Assembly (NCBI GenBank): GCA_003327455.1
Contig: QOQU01000002.1
Span: forward strand, 1-64,000
DNA: 64,000 nt
Direction: 5' to 3'
Source: Anaerolineae bacterium
GTDB lineage: Bacteria > Chloroflexota > Anaerolineae > Anaerolineales > UBA4823
Shown here: positions 35,671-44,930 of the stretch, in pieces
Position numbering within the stretch: position 1 is the stretch's first letter
Layout of the letters: each line of letters begins with the position of its first letter
Position numbers and translations under genes: made by a program
The notes under the pieces: generated by a model
Databases searched by the model: none
Seen by the model: the letters and a program-made list of their open reading frames with translations, nothing else
What the model was told of the DNA's origin: nothing

Positions 35671-36888
35671 ATGACCATCAGCCATTTAGCAAGGGCGATC
35701 ACCGAATCACCTACTCTCAGACTGAATGAAGAAGCTCGTATCTTGCGTGAACGGGGCGAATCGGTGATCCATTTAGGGATTGGCGAACCAAAAAACAAAG
35801 CCCCCATCACAGCTATCTTATCGGCTGCCGCAAAGATTAGCTCTGGAGACGTGAAATATTCACCTCCGGATGGCACCCCCTCTTTGAAAAAAGCCATTAT
35901 TCGCTATACCGAAGAGAATTATGGACGTTACGTTGCACCAGAGAATATCGTTATCTCTTCTGGTGCAAAATTTTCTTTGTACAACCTGTTTTATTCCATC
36001 ATTGACCCTCAGGATGAAGTTATTCTCCTGGCGCCTTATTGGGTAAGCTACCCTGAAATCATCAAGATGGTCAACGGCATTCCCGTCATTGTTACTCCCG
36101 AAGATGGCAGTTTTCATCCCCGTTTTGAAGACATTGAAAAAGCAGTCACTTCTTACACAAAAGCCATCATCGTCAATAGCCCAAACAATCCATCTGGAGT
36201 GCTTTATCGACAGGATTTCATTGCTCAGATGGTGGATTTTTGTGAGCGGAAGGGCATTTATCTGGTCATGGATGACATTTATCATAAATTGGTTTTTGAT
36301 CATAAGAGATGCCCTTCGCCGTATCAATTTACCACAAAGGATATTGAAAATACCAAAATCATTGTCGTAAATGGGGTCTCAAAGCTGTATGGGATGACCG
36401 GTTTCCGAATCGGATGGGTGGTTACCAATCGTAGATTAGCCTCGGTTCTGCATAACATCCAGGCTCAAACCGAATCCTGCCCTTCCGTTGTCCTGCAAGC
36501 CGCTGCAGAAGGCGCATTAAATGGAATGCAATCGGTGGTTGAAAGTTTGAGGTTGACGATTGAAAATAATCGCAATGTCATTCTGCAAGAATTGAAAACA
36601 GTTAATGGTATTCGAGTTGTTCCGCCAGATGGAACATTTTACTGTTTACCGGATTTTCGTGCTTATTCAAATAATTCGGTGGAATTGGCTAACTTTTTGT
36701 TACGCAAAGCTTTTGTTGTTACTGTGCCTGGCAAAGAGTTTGGTATGGAAGGTCATTTGCGGTTGAGTTTTGCCGGCAGCGTAAAAGAGATCATGACAGG
36801 TATAGAACGCATACGATGGGCGCTCGACCCGAATGCTCCGCCTGAAATATACATTGGCGATCGACGCATGGTGAGGGACTGGCTATGA
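35671..36888 (+). CDS. Class I aminotransferase (aspartate-aminotransferase-like)
   Basis: 405 residues. PLP lysine K238 in NGVSKLYGMTGFRIGW, NSPNNPSG loop, YSPPDGTPSLKKAI near the N-terminus and the C-terminal RLSFAGS. Close to the I-gamma/aspartate aminotransferase branch. It follows the decarboxylase by 62 nt and overlaps pckA by 4 nt, so oxaloacetate from aspartate could be handed to PEP carboxykinase; this coupling is inference. Confidence 0.88.
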   Translation: MTISHLARAITESPTLRLNEEARILRERGESVIHLGIGEPKNKAPITAILSAAAKISSGDVKYSPPDGTPSLKKAIIRYTEENYGRYVAPENIVISSGAKFSLYNLFYSIIDPQDEVILLAPYWVSYPEIIKMVNGIPVIVTPEDGSFHPRFEDIEKAVTSYTKAIIVNSPNNPSGVLYRQDFIAQMVDFCERKGIYLVMDDIYHKLVFDHKRCPSPYQFTTKDIENTKIIVVNGVSKLYGMTGFRIGWVVTNRRLASVLHNIQAQTESCPSVVLQAAAEGALNGMQSVVESLRLTIENNRNVILQELKTVNGIRVVPPDGTFYCLPDFRAYSNNSVELANFLLRKAFVVTVPGKEFGMEGHLRLSFAGSVKEIMTGIERIRWALDPNAPPEIYIGDRRMVRDWL

Positions 36889-38534
36889 ATAACAACTTAC
36901 TAAACATCCGCACACCAGCAGAGAGTGTGGCTGAGGAACTTAAACCAGAGTACAATCTGGGTTTTCAAGGGTTAGGGAACCTGCGCAAGGTTTACTGGAG
37001 TTTGCCTGTTGAGGCGCTTTATGAGGAAAGTATCTTCCGCGCTGAAGGGCAGATAACCCGTGGGGGAGCCCTGGTCGTCAATACTGGACAACATACTGCG
37101 CGGGCTGCCGACGACAAAGTCATCGTCAAAGACAGTGAAACAGAAGAAGCAGTATGGTGGGGGCAATATAACCGTCCGTATGATCCTCAGCAGTTTCACG
37201 ATTTATTTATTCGAGTCCAGGGATATTTACAAGGCAAAGATGTCTTCGTTCAAGATTGTTATGTAGGGGCAGATCCTGCTTGTCAATTAGCCATTCGAGT
37301 TATCACCGAAAAAGCCTGGCATAGCCTTTTTGCCCGTAATATGTTCATAACCCTGGCAGATCGAGAAACCTATCGTCAACATGTCCCTGAATTTACCCTG
37401 ATAGCTGTGCCGTCCTTTAAGGCTTTTCCTTCAATTGATTCAACAGCCAGGAATACTATCATTGCGATTAACTTTGATCAAAAACTCTGTATCATCGGAA
37501 ACTCTGGTTATGGAGGGGAAATTAAAAAATCCGCCTTTACGATCATGAATTATCTTTTACCTCAACAGGGTATCCTACCCATGCACTGCTCAGCAAATAT
37601 GGGTAGACAAGGAGATGTCGCCTTGTTTTTCGGTTTGTCGGGCACCGGTAAAACAACCCTCTCGGCTGACCCTAACCGCTATCTGATCGGAGATGATGAA
37701 CATGGATGGTCAGATGATGGCATTTTTAATTTTGAGGGAGGTTGTTATGCAAAAGTCATTGGGCTTTCTCCGACTGCTGAACCGCAAATTTACGCCTGTA
37801 CCAAACGGTTTGGAACCATTCTTGAAAATGTAGTTTATGATCCGGTCTCACGGCACATTGATTTAGACGACGATACCATTACCGAAAACACGCGTGCTTC
37901 CTATCCTCTGGAGTATATTGAGAATGCTCTAATTGCAAAACGAGGACCTCACCCAAAGAACATCATTTTCCTGACTTGTGATGCCTCCGGAGTTATGCCC
38001 CCGATTGCGCGACTGACCCCTCAGCAAGCTCTCTATCATTTCATATCAGGATACACCGCCAAAGTGGCCGGAACTGAGATTGGACTTCGCGAAGAGCCTG
38101 AGATCACCTTTAGCCCGTGCTTTGGTGGTCCTTTTATGGTTTACCACCCGGTTACCTATGCCAACCTTTTGGGTCAAAAGATCGAGCGGTATGGGGTAAA
38201 TTGTTGGCTGATTAATACCGGTTGGGTGGGAGGACCATACGGAGTTGGGAAGCGGATCAGTATTGAATATACTCGCCGAATATTGAATGCAGTCTTGAAC
38301 GGTGAATTGATAGAAGTCGAGTATAAAAAAGATCGTGTGTTTGGCTTTGAAGTCCCTTTACAATGTCCTGGTGTGCCGGATACGATATTATCCCCTTCAA
38401 ACGCCTGGGTCAGTGAGGAAGCGTATTATAAGCGCTATAAAAGTCTTGCCTCAAGATTCATTGACAACTTTAAGAAGTTCGAAGATCACTTTCCTCAAGT
38501 AATCCGGGCTGGAGGGCCTAATCTCGACCTATAA
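36885..38534 (+). CDS. pckA: Phosphoenolpyruvate carboxykinase (ATP)
   Basis: 549 residues, ATP-dependent type. Kinase P-loop GLSGTGKTTLSAD with K256, Mn/Mg site DDEHGWSDDGIFNFEGGCYAK-type segment (shown here by its core GDDEHGW), and RGAL-like N-terminal SRGG equivalents. Interconverts oxaloacetate + ATP and PEP + CO2 + ADP. It may run toward PEP for gluconeogenesis or toward oxaloacetate with ATP gain. Starts inside the aminotransferase stop codon region. Confidence 0.95.
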   Translation: MNNNLLNIRTPAESVAEELKPEYNLGFQGLGNLRKVYWSLPVEALYEESIFRAEGQITRGGALVVNTGQHTARAADDKVIVKDSETEEAVWWGQYNRPYDPQQFHDLFIRVQGYLQGKDVFVQDCYVGADPACQLAIRVITEKAWHSLFARNMFITLADRETYRQHVPEFTLIAVPSFKAFPSIDSTARNTIIAINFDQKLCIIGNSGYGGEIKKSAFTIMNYLLPQQGILPMHCSANMGRQGDVALFFGLSGTGKTTLSADPNRYLIGDDEHGWSDDGIFNFEGGCYAKVIGLSPTAEPQIYACTKRFGTILENVVYDPVSRHIDLDDDTITENTRASYPLEYIENALIAKRGPHPKNIIFLTCDASGVMPPIARLTPQQALYHFISGYTAKVAGTEIGLREEPEITFSPCFGGPFMVYHPVTYANLLGQKIERYGVNCWLINTGWVGGPYGVGKRISIEYTRRILNAVLNGELIEVEYKKDRVFGFEVPLQCPGVPDTILSPSNAWVSEEAYYKRYKSLASRFIDNFKKFEDHFPQVIRAGGPNLDL

Positions 38535-38774
38535 AGACCAGGCTAAGAGAAATCCCAGAATGGCAAGAATTAAACCGATATGAAGGAGAAGGTTATTCTC
38601 AATTATAGATAAGTTACTAACGGGCAGAAATTGAAGAAGTCCGTTTACAATGACCAAAAAAAGGCCTATCAGGGGAAGCAATCCTTTCCGGTGGGCAAAA
38701 AAATTTGCCAGTCGATCGAGAGCGCGGTTCAGGTATTCTTTCATGGGATCAATTCTCATTGAGGTATTTTTCAT
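38529..38774 (-). CDS. Small two-helix membrane protein
   Basis: 81 residues. A charged amphipathic N-terminus (about 1-32) is followed by two hydrophobic helices (about 33-51 and 61-80). Converges on pckA with a 6-nt overlap and overlaps the end of hflX by 26 nt; an internal ATG at 38759 or 38744 could be the true start. No recognised family. Confidence 0.5.
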   Translation of the reverse strand: MKNTSMRIDPMKEYLNRALDRLANFFAHRKGLLPLIGLFLVIVNGLLQFLPVSNLSIIENNLLLHIGLILAILGFLLAWSL

Positions 38775-40098
38775 CAGGAGATTTGCATAGATAGGGGGTG
38801 AACTTCGCTAAATGCTTGCCAGGGATTTTTCCTTGAAGAACGATCTTGTTGCTGGAATATTCAATTTTTTCAACAACACCCTCTCTAGAAAACAATTGAA
38901 CAAGGTAGGTTTCCCTTTGAGGTAACTCTACCATGATAGGGTGTTGGCGATTAAAAAGAAAGTCTTCTAATTTCCGTATTAATTCTTCAATTCCTAATCC
39001 CTTCAGAGCCGAAATGGCTACCGAATTTGGATATTGTGCCAGGATATTTATGGTTTGTTGTGGGTCTTTGAGCAAATCAATTTTATTTAAGACTGTAAAA
39101 ATCGGTAAATGATCAGCCTCGATTTCTTTCAAGGTTTGAAATACAGCCTGCGCTTGTTGTTGTGCTGTAGGCTGTGAGATGTCGAGGACATGCAGCAAAA
39201 CATCTGCCTCGGCAATCTCTTCCAGGGTAGCGCGAAAGGCAGCGATCAAATGGGTAGGAAGTTTTTGAATAAAGCCTACGGTATCGGTCAGTAAAATTTC
39301 GTTACGGTCTGATAAGACAACTCGCCTGGTCGTCGGATCTAAGGTTGCAAATAATTGATCGGCGACATAGACATTGGCATTTGAAAGCGCATTCAGCAAT
39401 GTGGATTTTCCGGCGTTGGTATATCCGATGAGCGCAACCACCGGAATACCCGATTTTTTTCGTCTGCGACGATATTGACGACGATGAGATTTCACCTTTT
39501 CTAACTCGTCTTTAAGGTGAGCGATACGGCGACGAATGTCGCGTCGGTCGACTTCCAGTTGTGTTTCACCTGGACCACGCAAACCTACCCCCCCAACACT
39601 TCCGGCTCGACCTCCGCCACCACCAGCCTGCCTGGCAAGATGTGTCCATGCCCTTGTCAATCGAGGTAAGCGATATTCATATTGAGCCAGTTCTACCTGC
39701 AGTGCACCTTCACGGGTCGCGGCATGTTGAGCAAAGATATCCAAAATCAATGCTGTGCGATCAATAATGCGCGTTTTCTCGTCAAAGTGCTTCTCAAGCT
39801 CGCGTAAATGACGAGGAGAGAGTTCATCATCAAATAGAATAATGTTGGCGCCTAACTCGTTGACAATTGCTTTTAGCTCTTCGAGCTTGCCGATTCCAAT
39901 ATAGGTTTGAGGGTTGGGCTTCTCAAGTCTTTGGGTAAGCGTGGCGATTACATCAATTCCGGCTGTCTGGGCTAAGAGACATAACTCATTCAATGAATCT
40001 TCCAGTGTAAAGTCTGATTTGGGCTTTCCAATCTCTACTCCCACCGCAACGGCTTTCTCCTGATATGAGTCTATAACGGGCACAATTCTTTTAACCAT
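38749..40098 (-). CDS. hflX: Ribosome-associated GTPase HflX
   Basis: 449 residues from the ATG at 40098; the longer frame to 40137 lies inside the kinase gene. The N-terminal HflX domain has NPQTYIGIGKLEEL and FDDELSPRHLRELE, followed by the Gly-rich linker GGRAGSVGGVGLRGPGE. The GTPase domain has G1 GYTNAGKST, G3 DTVGF and G4 NKID. HflX rescues or splits stalled ribosomes after stress. The start overlaps the stop of the upstream histidine-kinase gene by 8 nt. Confidence 0.94.
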   Translation of the reverse strand: MVKRIVPVIDSYQEKAVAVGVEIGKPKSDFTLEDSLNELCLLAQTAGIDVIATLTQRLEKPNPQTYIGIGKLEELKAIVNELGANIILFDDELSPRHLRELEKHFDEKTRIIDRTALILDIFAQHAATREGALQVELAQYEYRLPRLTRAWTHLARQAGGGGGRAGSVGGVGLRGPGETQLEVDRRDIRRRIAHLKDELEKVKSHRRQYRRRRKKSGIPVVALIGYTNAGKSTLLNALSNANVYVADQLFATLDPTTRRVVLSDRNEILLTDTVGFIQKLPTHLIAAFRATLEEIAEADVLLHVLDISQPTAQQQAQAVFQTLKEIEADHLPIFTVLNKIDLLKDPQQTINILAQYPNSVAISALKGLGIEELIRKLEDFLFNRQHPIMVELPQRETYLVQLFSREGVVEKIEYSSNKIVLQGKIPGKHLAKFTPYLCKSPDEKYLNEN

Positions 40099-41362
40099 TT
40101 GGTACTCTATTTCGATAAAAGTGCTGCTGATCGGCAAAGATCGGCGCCGAAGTTTGCGGAGGTTGGCTATAAATCGGGACCATCAGGTGAAAGATCGATC
40201 CCGGGCAACGAACTTCGTCATAACCTTCCGATTCCATCCAGATTGTGCCACCATGAGCTTCGAGAATTCCTTTGGCAATGGGTAAGCCTAATCCGGCTCC
40301 TCCACCCTTAAACTTTGATTTACCTGAAGAATGTAAGGATACCTGTCCCAATTGGGCAAATTTTTCAAAGATCAATGGTTGATCCTCTGGGTCTACACCA
40401 ATACCGGTATCTTTTACCATGATCTCAATAAACCCGCTAAGCTTTCTTCCATAGACTTCAATCCTGCCACCGTCTGGAGTGAATTTAATGGCATTTTCGA
40501 TAATATTTCGTAGAGCTTGCGAGAGACGAATTTCATCCAGATAGATGAGCTCGTTCATACCTTTTATCGGACGAAATTGAATCAATAAATTGCGATCTAT
40601 CGCTCTTTTTTTCATATCTTCAACGACTGTTTCGATTAACCGATTGATCAGGCAGGGTTGAAAGGTCAATAGAAGCATTCGCGAGTCGATCAATGAAACA
40701 TCGATCATATCCTGAATGATTTGCGTTAATCTTTCTGTTCCTTTTTTAATTCCTTCCAGGTAAGGGGAATATATTCTAAAGGCTTCGTTGTCAGAGAGCA
40801 GTTCCCTTAACATCATTGAGTACCCTTCAATGATTGTCAAGGGAGTCTTCAATTCATGGGCGGCGATGGAAATAAAGTTCGATTTGCTCTGGTCTAATTT
40901 CTCAAGCATGGTTTGAATCTCGGCAGCAGTCTTTGATTGCTGCTCGACATATTTTTCGAACCCGAGTCGCAATAACCGCATCTGAGCGTGAAAAAACAAA
41001 TCGGATACGGCTAGAGAACATTTTGGGTTAGGTATATTAGATGCACTTGCCTGATTTTGGATGACCAGTTGACAGGCTGTTTGGATAGAATGCAGGAAGT
41101 CGCTAAGGTCTAGAATCACCTGAGGAATATCGGCTTCGGTATATTGTGTAACCCAATTTGTTAAGATTTGATCCAGGGTAGAATATTCTCCAAACAGAGC
41201 GGCTTCTTCCAGTGCACTTAAAAGCGAGTGCAATTGTTTCTCAAGGGAAGGACGGATGCCAGAAGTTTTGGTTAACTGCTCTGTGATCTCAGGAAGGAAA
41301 TCCTGAAGTTCTTTGACAATTTTGACAAGCTCAGGTGAGGTTATTGATTTTTCTTCACTCAT
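40091..41362 (-). CDS. Soluble sensor histidine kinase
   Basis: 423 residues with no membrane helices. A helical N-terminal region of unknown sensing role (about 1-155), a HisKA dimerisation domain with the phospho-acceptor H169 in IAAHELKTPL, and a HATPase domain with NIIENAIKFTPDGG (N box), VKDTGIGVDPED (G1) and GGAGLGLPIAKGI (G2). No response regulator gene is adjacent, so it is an orphan kinase; it shares a transcript with hflX. Confidence 0.88.
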   Translation of the reverse strand: MSEEKSITSPELVKIVKELQDFLPEITEQLTKTSGIRPSLEKQLHSLLSALEEAALFGEYSTLDQILTNWVTQYTEADIPQVILDLSDFLHSIQTACQLVIQNQASASNIPNPKCSLAVSDLFFHAQMRLLRLGFEKYVEQQSKTAAEIQTMLEKLDQSKSNFISIAAHELKTPLTIIEGYSMMLRELLSDNEAFRIYSPYLEGIKKGTERLTQIIQDMIDVSLIDSRMLLLTFQPCLINRLIETVVEDMKKRAIDRNLLIQFRPIKGMNELIYLDEIRLSQALRNIIENAIKFTPDGGRIEVYGRKLSGFIEIMVKDTGIGVDPEDQPLIFEKFAQLGQVSLHSSGKSKFKGGGAGLGLPIAKGILEAHGGTIWMESEGYDEVRCPGSIFHLMVPIYSQPPQTSAPIFADQQHFYRNRVPNG

Positions 41363-41363
41363 C

Positions 41364-42260
41364 TCATTGCTTTCTCAACCAGTTAATAAGTGTATCATAG
41401 ACAATGAGAATACTGTGAGCTGATACCTTGTCCAGAGTATCTTCGGTGGTATGCCAGTAGGGATAGTCAAAGTCAATCAACAGCGAGGTCGGAAAACCGC
41501 GCTGAACGAAAGGAAGATGGTCATCGATCATGCGATATTTCGTCTCCGCAATGAAAAACTGTTCATAACCAAGCTGCTGAGCAGTTTGCCATATTTCCTG
41601 ATTTAGCTCTGGAGTCGAATTTTGTTCCATATAAATATTCAAGTCTCGATCGCCGATCATGTCAACCACAATGACAGCCGAGGGCGTTTTGGTTAGCGAG
41701 CTGGCAAAAGCTGTCGAGCCCAAAATCCATTCCCAGCCAGGGTAATTTCCATTATCCTCTAAATCGAAAAATACCAGCCAGATGGTTTTCTCGTTAGGAG
41801 AAATTTGTTGTGGAATCTCTCTGGCTAAAAGCAACAACAATGCCACACCAGATGCACCATCATTTGCTCCAGGCACAGGTTGATTGCGAAGTTCGACTTG
41901 TTTATCTTGATCTGATGTAAAGCGCGAATCATAGTGCGCGCCAAAGAGAATGAATTCTGTTCCATTCCCGTATTTGCCGATGATATTCGTGCCCTGAAAT
42001 TGATTGTATGGAAAAGACTGAGTTTCTACCTGCCAATTCTGATCTTCAAGGCTCGCAACAATCCATTCCTTGATGCGCTGATGGCATTCTGAACCAGGTG
42101 TCCTCGAACCACATTGTAATTGGAATGACAAATCTTGCTCAATATGTGATACCTGATTCTCATAGGGAACTTCATTCTGCCGGCTGTTGCAACCCTCGCC
42201 CATAAAAAGGAATGAGATAAGGAATATTGTTATACCTATACGCAATCTATTCCAAAACAT
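41364..42260 (-). CDS. M28-family zinc peptidase / glutaminyl-cyclase-like exported protein
   Basis: 298 residues. An N-terminal signal segment ending FLFMGEGC could be a lipoprotein signal, although the lipobox is imperfect. M28 zinc ligands: GAHYDSR (His, Asp), PGANDGASG (Asp), DLEDNG (Glu), DMIGDRD (Asp) and the late WHTTEDT (His). The [12 protein letters not shown] and Y-x-WHT pattern is closest to glutaminyl-peptide cyclotransferases, which form N-terminal pyroglutamate, but an aminopeptidase is also possible. Its start overlaps the trmFO stop by 14 nt. Confidence 0.78.
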   Translation of the reverse strand: MFWNRLRIGITIFLISFLFMGEGCNSRQNEVPYENQVSHIEQDLSFQLQCGSRTPGSECHQRIKEWIVASLEDQNWQVETQSFPYNQFQGTNIIGKYGNGTEFILFGAHYDSRFTSDQDKQVELRNQPVPGANDGASGVALLLLLAREIPQQISPNEKTIWLVFFDLEDNGNYPGWEWILGSTAFASSLTKTPSAVIVVDMIGDRDLNIYMEQNSTPELNQEIWQTAQQLGYEQFFIAETKYRMIDDHLPFVQRGFPTSLLIDFDYPYWHTTEDTLDKVSAHSILIVYDTLINWLRKQ

Positions 42261-43602
42261 TGGATTCTCTCAACCACTGTTCAAGAATGGTGTTAGCTCT
42301 TTGTACCAGGAAATGATGACGCTCTTTTTTATTTCGTAACCACTCGCCTTCAACATAGGGAAGGAGACCAAAATTAGCTTTCATAGGCTGAAAATCAGTT
42401 TCGCTGGCATGGGTAATGTAATAAATCAAGCTGCCAAACATTGTTTCGCGCGGCAATTCTAAAAGAGGTTTTCCCTGGAGATAGCGCGCCGCATTGACAC
42501 CTGCAAGCCAGCCGCTGGCGATATTTCCTGCGTACCCTTCGACCCCGATCAGTTGTCCGGCCAGAAAAAGGTCAGGCCGACGAATGGTTTGGAGAGTTGG
42601 CTTAAGGGATTGTGGGGAAAAAACATAGGTATTGCGATGCATCTGACCATAACGGCTAAATTCGGCATGCTCTAAACCGGGAATCATCCGAAAAACTCTC
42701 TGTTGCTCCGAGATAGTTAGATTGGTTTGAAAGCCTACCATGTTGTATAGCGTGCCAGCAAGATTATCCTGACGCAATTGCACCACTGCATACGGGCGTT
42801 TACCGGTTTTTGGATCCCGTAATCCTACCGGTCTAAGTGGCCCGAATGCAAGGGTATCTCTTCCACGCCTGGCTAGAATTTCTATTGGTAAACAGGCTTC
42901 GAAGAATGATCCTTTTCCAGTTTTTACCCCCTCCTCAATCTGTTCTTCGAAAGAACGCAGAGGAATTCGTTCAGCTTTGATCAATTCCTCTACAAAACGC
43001 TCATATTCCTCTTTGTTCAATGGGCAGTTGATATAATCTCCTTCCCCTTCCCGGTCATAGCGGCTGGCTCGGAAGGCTATCTTCATATCAATCGTTTCAG
43101 CCTCGACAATCGGTGAAATAGCATCGAAGAAGTACAAATTTGATTGTCCCAAAAAATTAGCGATCGAGTTCGAAAGGCTTGGAGAGGTTAAAGGACCGGA
43201 TGCGATGATGGCAGGGTTTTCTGGGATTGCTTTAATCTCTTCTCGAATAACCGTTATGTTTGGGTGTGAGAGAATAGCCTGGGTAACAGCCAGAGAAAAT
43301 TTATCCCGATCTACGGCTAAAGCCCTACCGGCCGGGATAGCCGTCGTATCGGCACAGCGGATAAGCAATGAACCTAACCGGCGTAGTTCATGAAGCAACA
43401 AACCGGTAGCGCGATCTATTTGGTTTGCACCCAGCGAGTTAGAACAGACAAGTTCAGCCAATCGATCGGTTACGTGTGCCCCGGTGGTCACCAACGGTCG
43501 CATCTCATAGAGACGTACCTGTACGCCCCGTTGTGCAGCCTGCCAGGCAGCTTCACAACCCGCTAAACCACCACCGACAATAACCAGCGCATGCTCTTCC
43601 AT
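42247..43602 (-). CDS. trmFO: Folate-dependent tRNA uridine-54 methyltransferase TrmFO
   Basis: 451 residues. FAD-binding [13 protein letters not shown] at the N-terminus, LYEMRP, CSNSLG and the C-terminal [13 protein letters not shown] are GidA/TrmFO signatures. It makes m5U54 in tRNA using methylene-THF and a reduced flavin, linking tRNA modification to the one-carbon pool also used by the acs operon. It lies 60 bp divergent from tatA and is probably leaderless (see promoter). Confidence 0.95.
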   Translation of the reverse strand: MEEHALVIVGGGLAGCEAAWQAAQRGVQVRLYEMRPLVTTGAHVTDRLAELVCSNSLGANQIDRATGLLLHELRRLGSLLIRCADTTAIPAGRALAVDRDKFSLAVTQAILSHPNITVIREEIKAIPENPAIIASGPLTSPSLSNSIANFLGQSNLYFFDAISPIVEAETIDMKIAFRASRYDREGEGDYINCPLNKEEYERFVEELIKAERIPLRSFEEQIEEGVKTGKGSFFEACLPIEILARRGRDTLAFGPLRPVGLRDPKTGKRPYAVVQLRQDNLAGTLYNMVGFQTNLTISEQQRVFRMIPGLEHAEFSRYGQMHRNTYVFSPQSLKPTLQTIRRPDLFLAGQLIGVEGYAGNIASGWLAGVNAARYLQGKPLLELPRETMFGSLIYYITHASETDFQPMKANFGLLPYVEGEWLRNKKERHHFLVQRANTILEQWLRESNVLE

Positions 43603-43610
43603 TTTTGCGT

Positions 43611-43639
43611 AGTATAATTGAAATCAACCTAATCTTCAA
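43611..43639 (-). promoter_or_regulatory. Promoter of trmFO (leaderless), overlapping the divergent tatA promoter
   Basis: Reverse-strand TTGAAG (43639-43634), a 17-nt spacer and TATACT (43616-43611) end 8 nt before the trmFO ATG. A forward TATAAT (43613-43618) on the other strand overlaps it and may serve tatA-hyp, so the two directions could compete. Confidence 0.55.
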
Positions 43640-43661
43640 ATTTTGATGAAGGAGTTACTCC

Positions 43662-43865
43662 ATGTTTAATTTGCCTCAAGGTGCTGAGTTATTGATCATC
43701 CTTTTCATTGTAATCTTACTCTTTGGCGTTGGACGAATCAGTAAAGTAGCCGGCGAATTCGGAAAAGGAATTCGCGCCTTCAAAGAAGGCTTGCAATCTT
43801 CCAATGAAGAAGCAGTTGAAAAGAAATCCGAAGCAGTCGATAAGTCCGACGAAAGCAAAGGGTAA
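43662..43865 (+). CDS. tatA: Sec-independent translocase protein TatA/E
   Basis: 67 residues. One N-terminal helix followed by the FGVGRISKVAGEFGKGIRAFKEG amphipathic helix and an acidic/Lys tail, the normal TatA architecture. Forms the pore for folded twin-arginine substrates. AAGGAG precedes the ATG. It sits 35 nt ahead of hypA; NiFe hydrogenases are classic Tat substrates, so co-location is suggestive. tatC is not in the window. Confidence 0.92.
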   Translation: MFNLPQGAELLIILFIVILLFGVGRISKVAGEFGKGIRAFKEGLQSSNEEAVEKKSEAVDKSDESKG

Positions 43866-43900
43866 AAACATAAGAGAAGAATAATCCCTGAGTATTATGG

Positions 43901-44245
43901 ATGCATGAACTCGCGGTCACCCAAAGTATTCTGGATATTGTCCTCGATCATGCTGGTAAAGCAAATGCCACCAAAGTGACCAAGATCTATCTTGTTATTG
44001 GCGAACTTTCTTCAATTGTAGATGAGTCTGTTCAATTTTACTGGGAGATTATTGCAAAAAATACATCAGCAGAAGATGCGGAATTGGTCTTTCGGCGAGT
44101 TTCAGCGTCCTTTGAGTGTCAGGAGTGTCACACCGTCTATCAATTGGATGGAAACGTAATATTTTGCCCCTCTTGTGGTAGTACTCGGATCAAGATCCTG
44201 AGCGGCGAAGAATTTTACATAGAAGCGATCGACATAGAGTCATGA
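43901..44245 (+). CDS. hypA: Hydrogenase nickel incorporation protein HypA
   Basis: 114 residues. The N-terminal MHELAVTQSI with the Ni-binding His2, and a zinc-ribbon with two CxxC pairs (FECQECH and FCPSCGS). Passes nickel to the hydrogenase large subunit with HypB. First of six hyp genes; its stop overlaps the hypB start (ATGA). Confidence 0.95.
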   Translation: MHELAVTQSILDIVLDHAGKANATKVTKIYLVIGELSSIVDESVQFYWEIIAKNTSAEDAELVFRRVSASFECQECHTVYQLDGNVIFCPSCGSTRIKILSGEEFYIEAIDIES

Positions 44246-44910
44246 ATGAGCAACGCATCCAAATTGTACAAAATATCCTCAGCGCTAATGATGCAATAGC
44301 CGAGCAAAATCGCCAGTTGCTCAGCAAGGCGCGTTTATTTTCGGTCAACTTGATGGCCTCACCAGGTGCTGGAAAAACTTCTCTTATCGAGCAAACTATA
44401 AAGAATCTTTCCCAGGATTATCGTATTCTGGTCATTGACGGGGATATCGCTACAACCTTCGACGCCGATCGAGCCATTGCGGCCGGGGCGGCTGCGATTC
44501 AAATCAATACTGGGGGTGATTGCCATCTGGATGCTGTGATGCTCAACAAAGCCTTAATTCAAGCGGACTTGAGCAAATATGATTTGCTGATTGTAGAGAA
44601 TGTGGGGAATCTGGTTTGCCCGGCAAGCTTTGAACTTGGAACATCCAAAAATGTGCTTGTAGCTTCTGTCCCAGAAGGTCATGATAAACCTCATAAATAT
44701 CCTTCTATGTATCGTGGTGTGGATTACGTTTTGTTAAATAAAATTGATTTATTACCTTATGTAGATTTTGATATTGATTTCTTCCGAAAAGGGCTCGAAG
44801 CGCTTAATCCGGCGGTTGAACTGGCATTCGTTTCCTGTCGAAGTGGTGAAGGATTAAACAACTGGTTTCAGTGGCTTCGGAATAAAATCTGCGAATATAG
44901 AGCAAGTTAA
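44242..44910 (+). CDS. hypB: Hydrogenase nickel incorporation GTPase HypB
   Basis: 222 residues. P-loop ASPGAGKTSLIEQT, metal-site region GGDCHLDAVM (Cys and His at the dimer interface), IVENVGNLVCPASFELG and LLNKIDLLP. No His-rich N-terminal nickel store and no CxxCGC motif, as in many short HypB proteins. Supplies GTP energy for Ni insertion. Confidence 0.95.
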   Translation: MNEQRIQIVQNILSANDAIAEQNRQLLSKARLFSVNLMASPGAGKTSLIEQTIKNLSQDYRILVIDGDIATTFDADRAIAAGAAAIQINTGGDCHLDAVMLNKALIQADLSKYDLLIVENVGNLVCPASFELGTSKNVLVASVPEGHDKPHKYPSMYRGVDYVLLNKIDLLPYVDFDIDFFRKGLEALNPAVELAFVSCRSGEGLNNWFQWLRNKICEYRAS

Positions 44911-44930
44911 GCAGTGCAGGCTATAATAAA

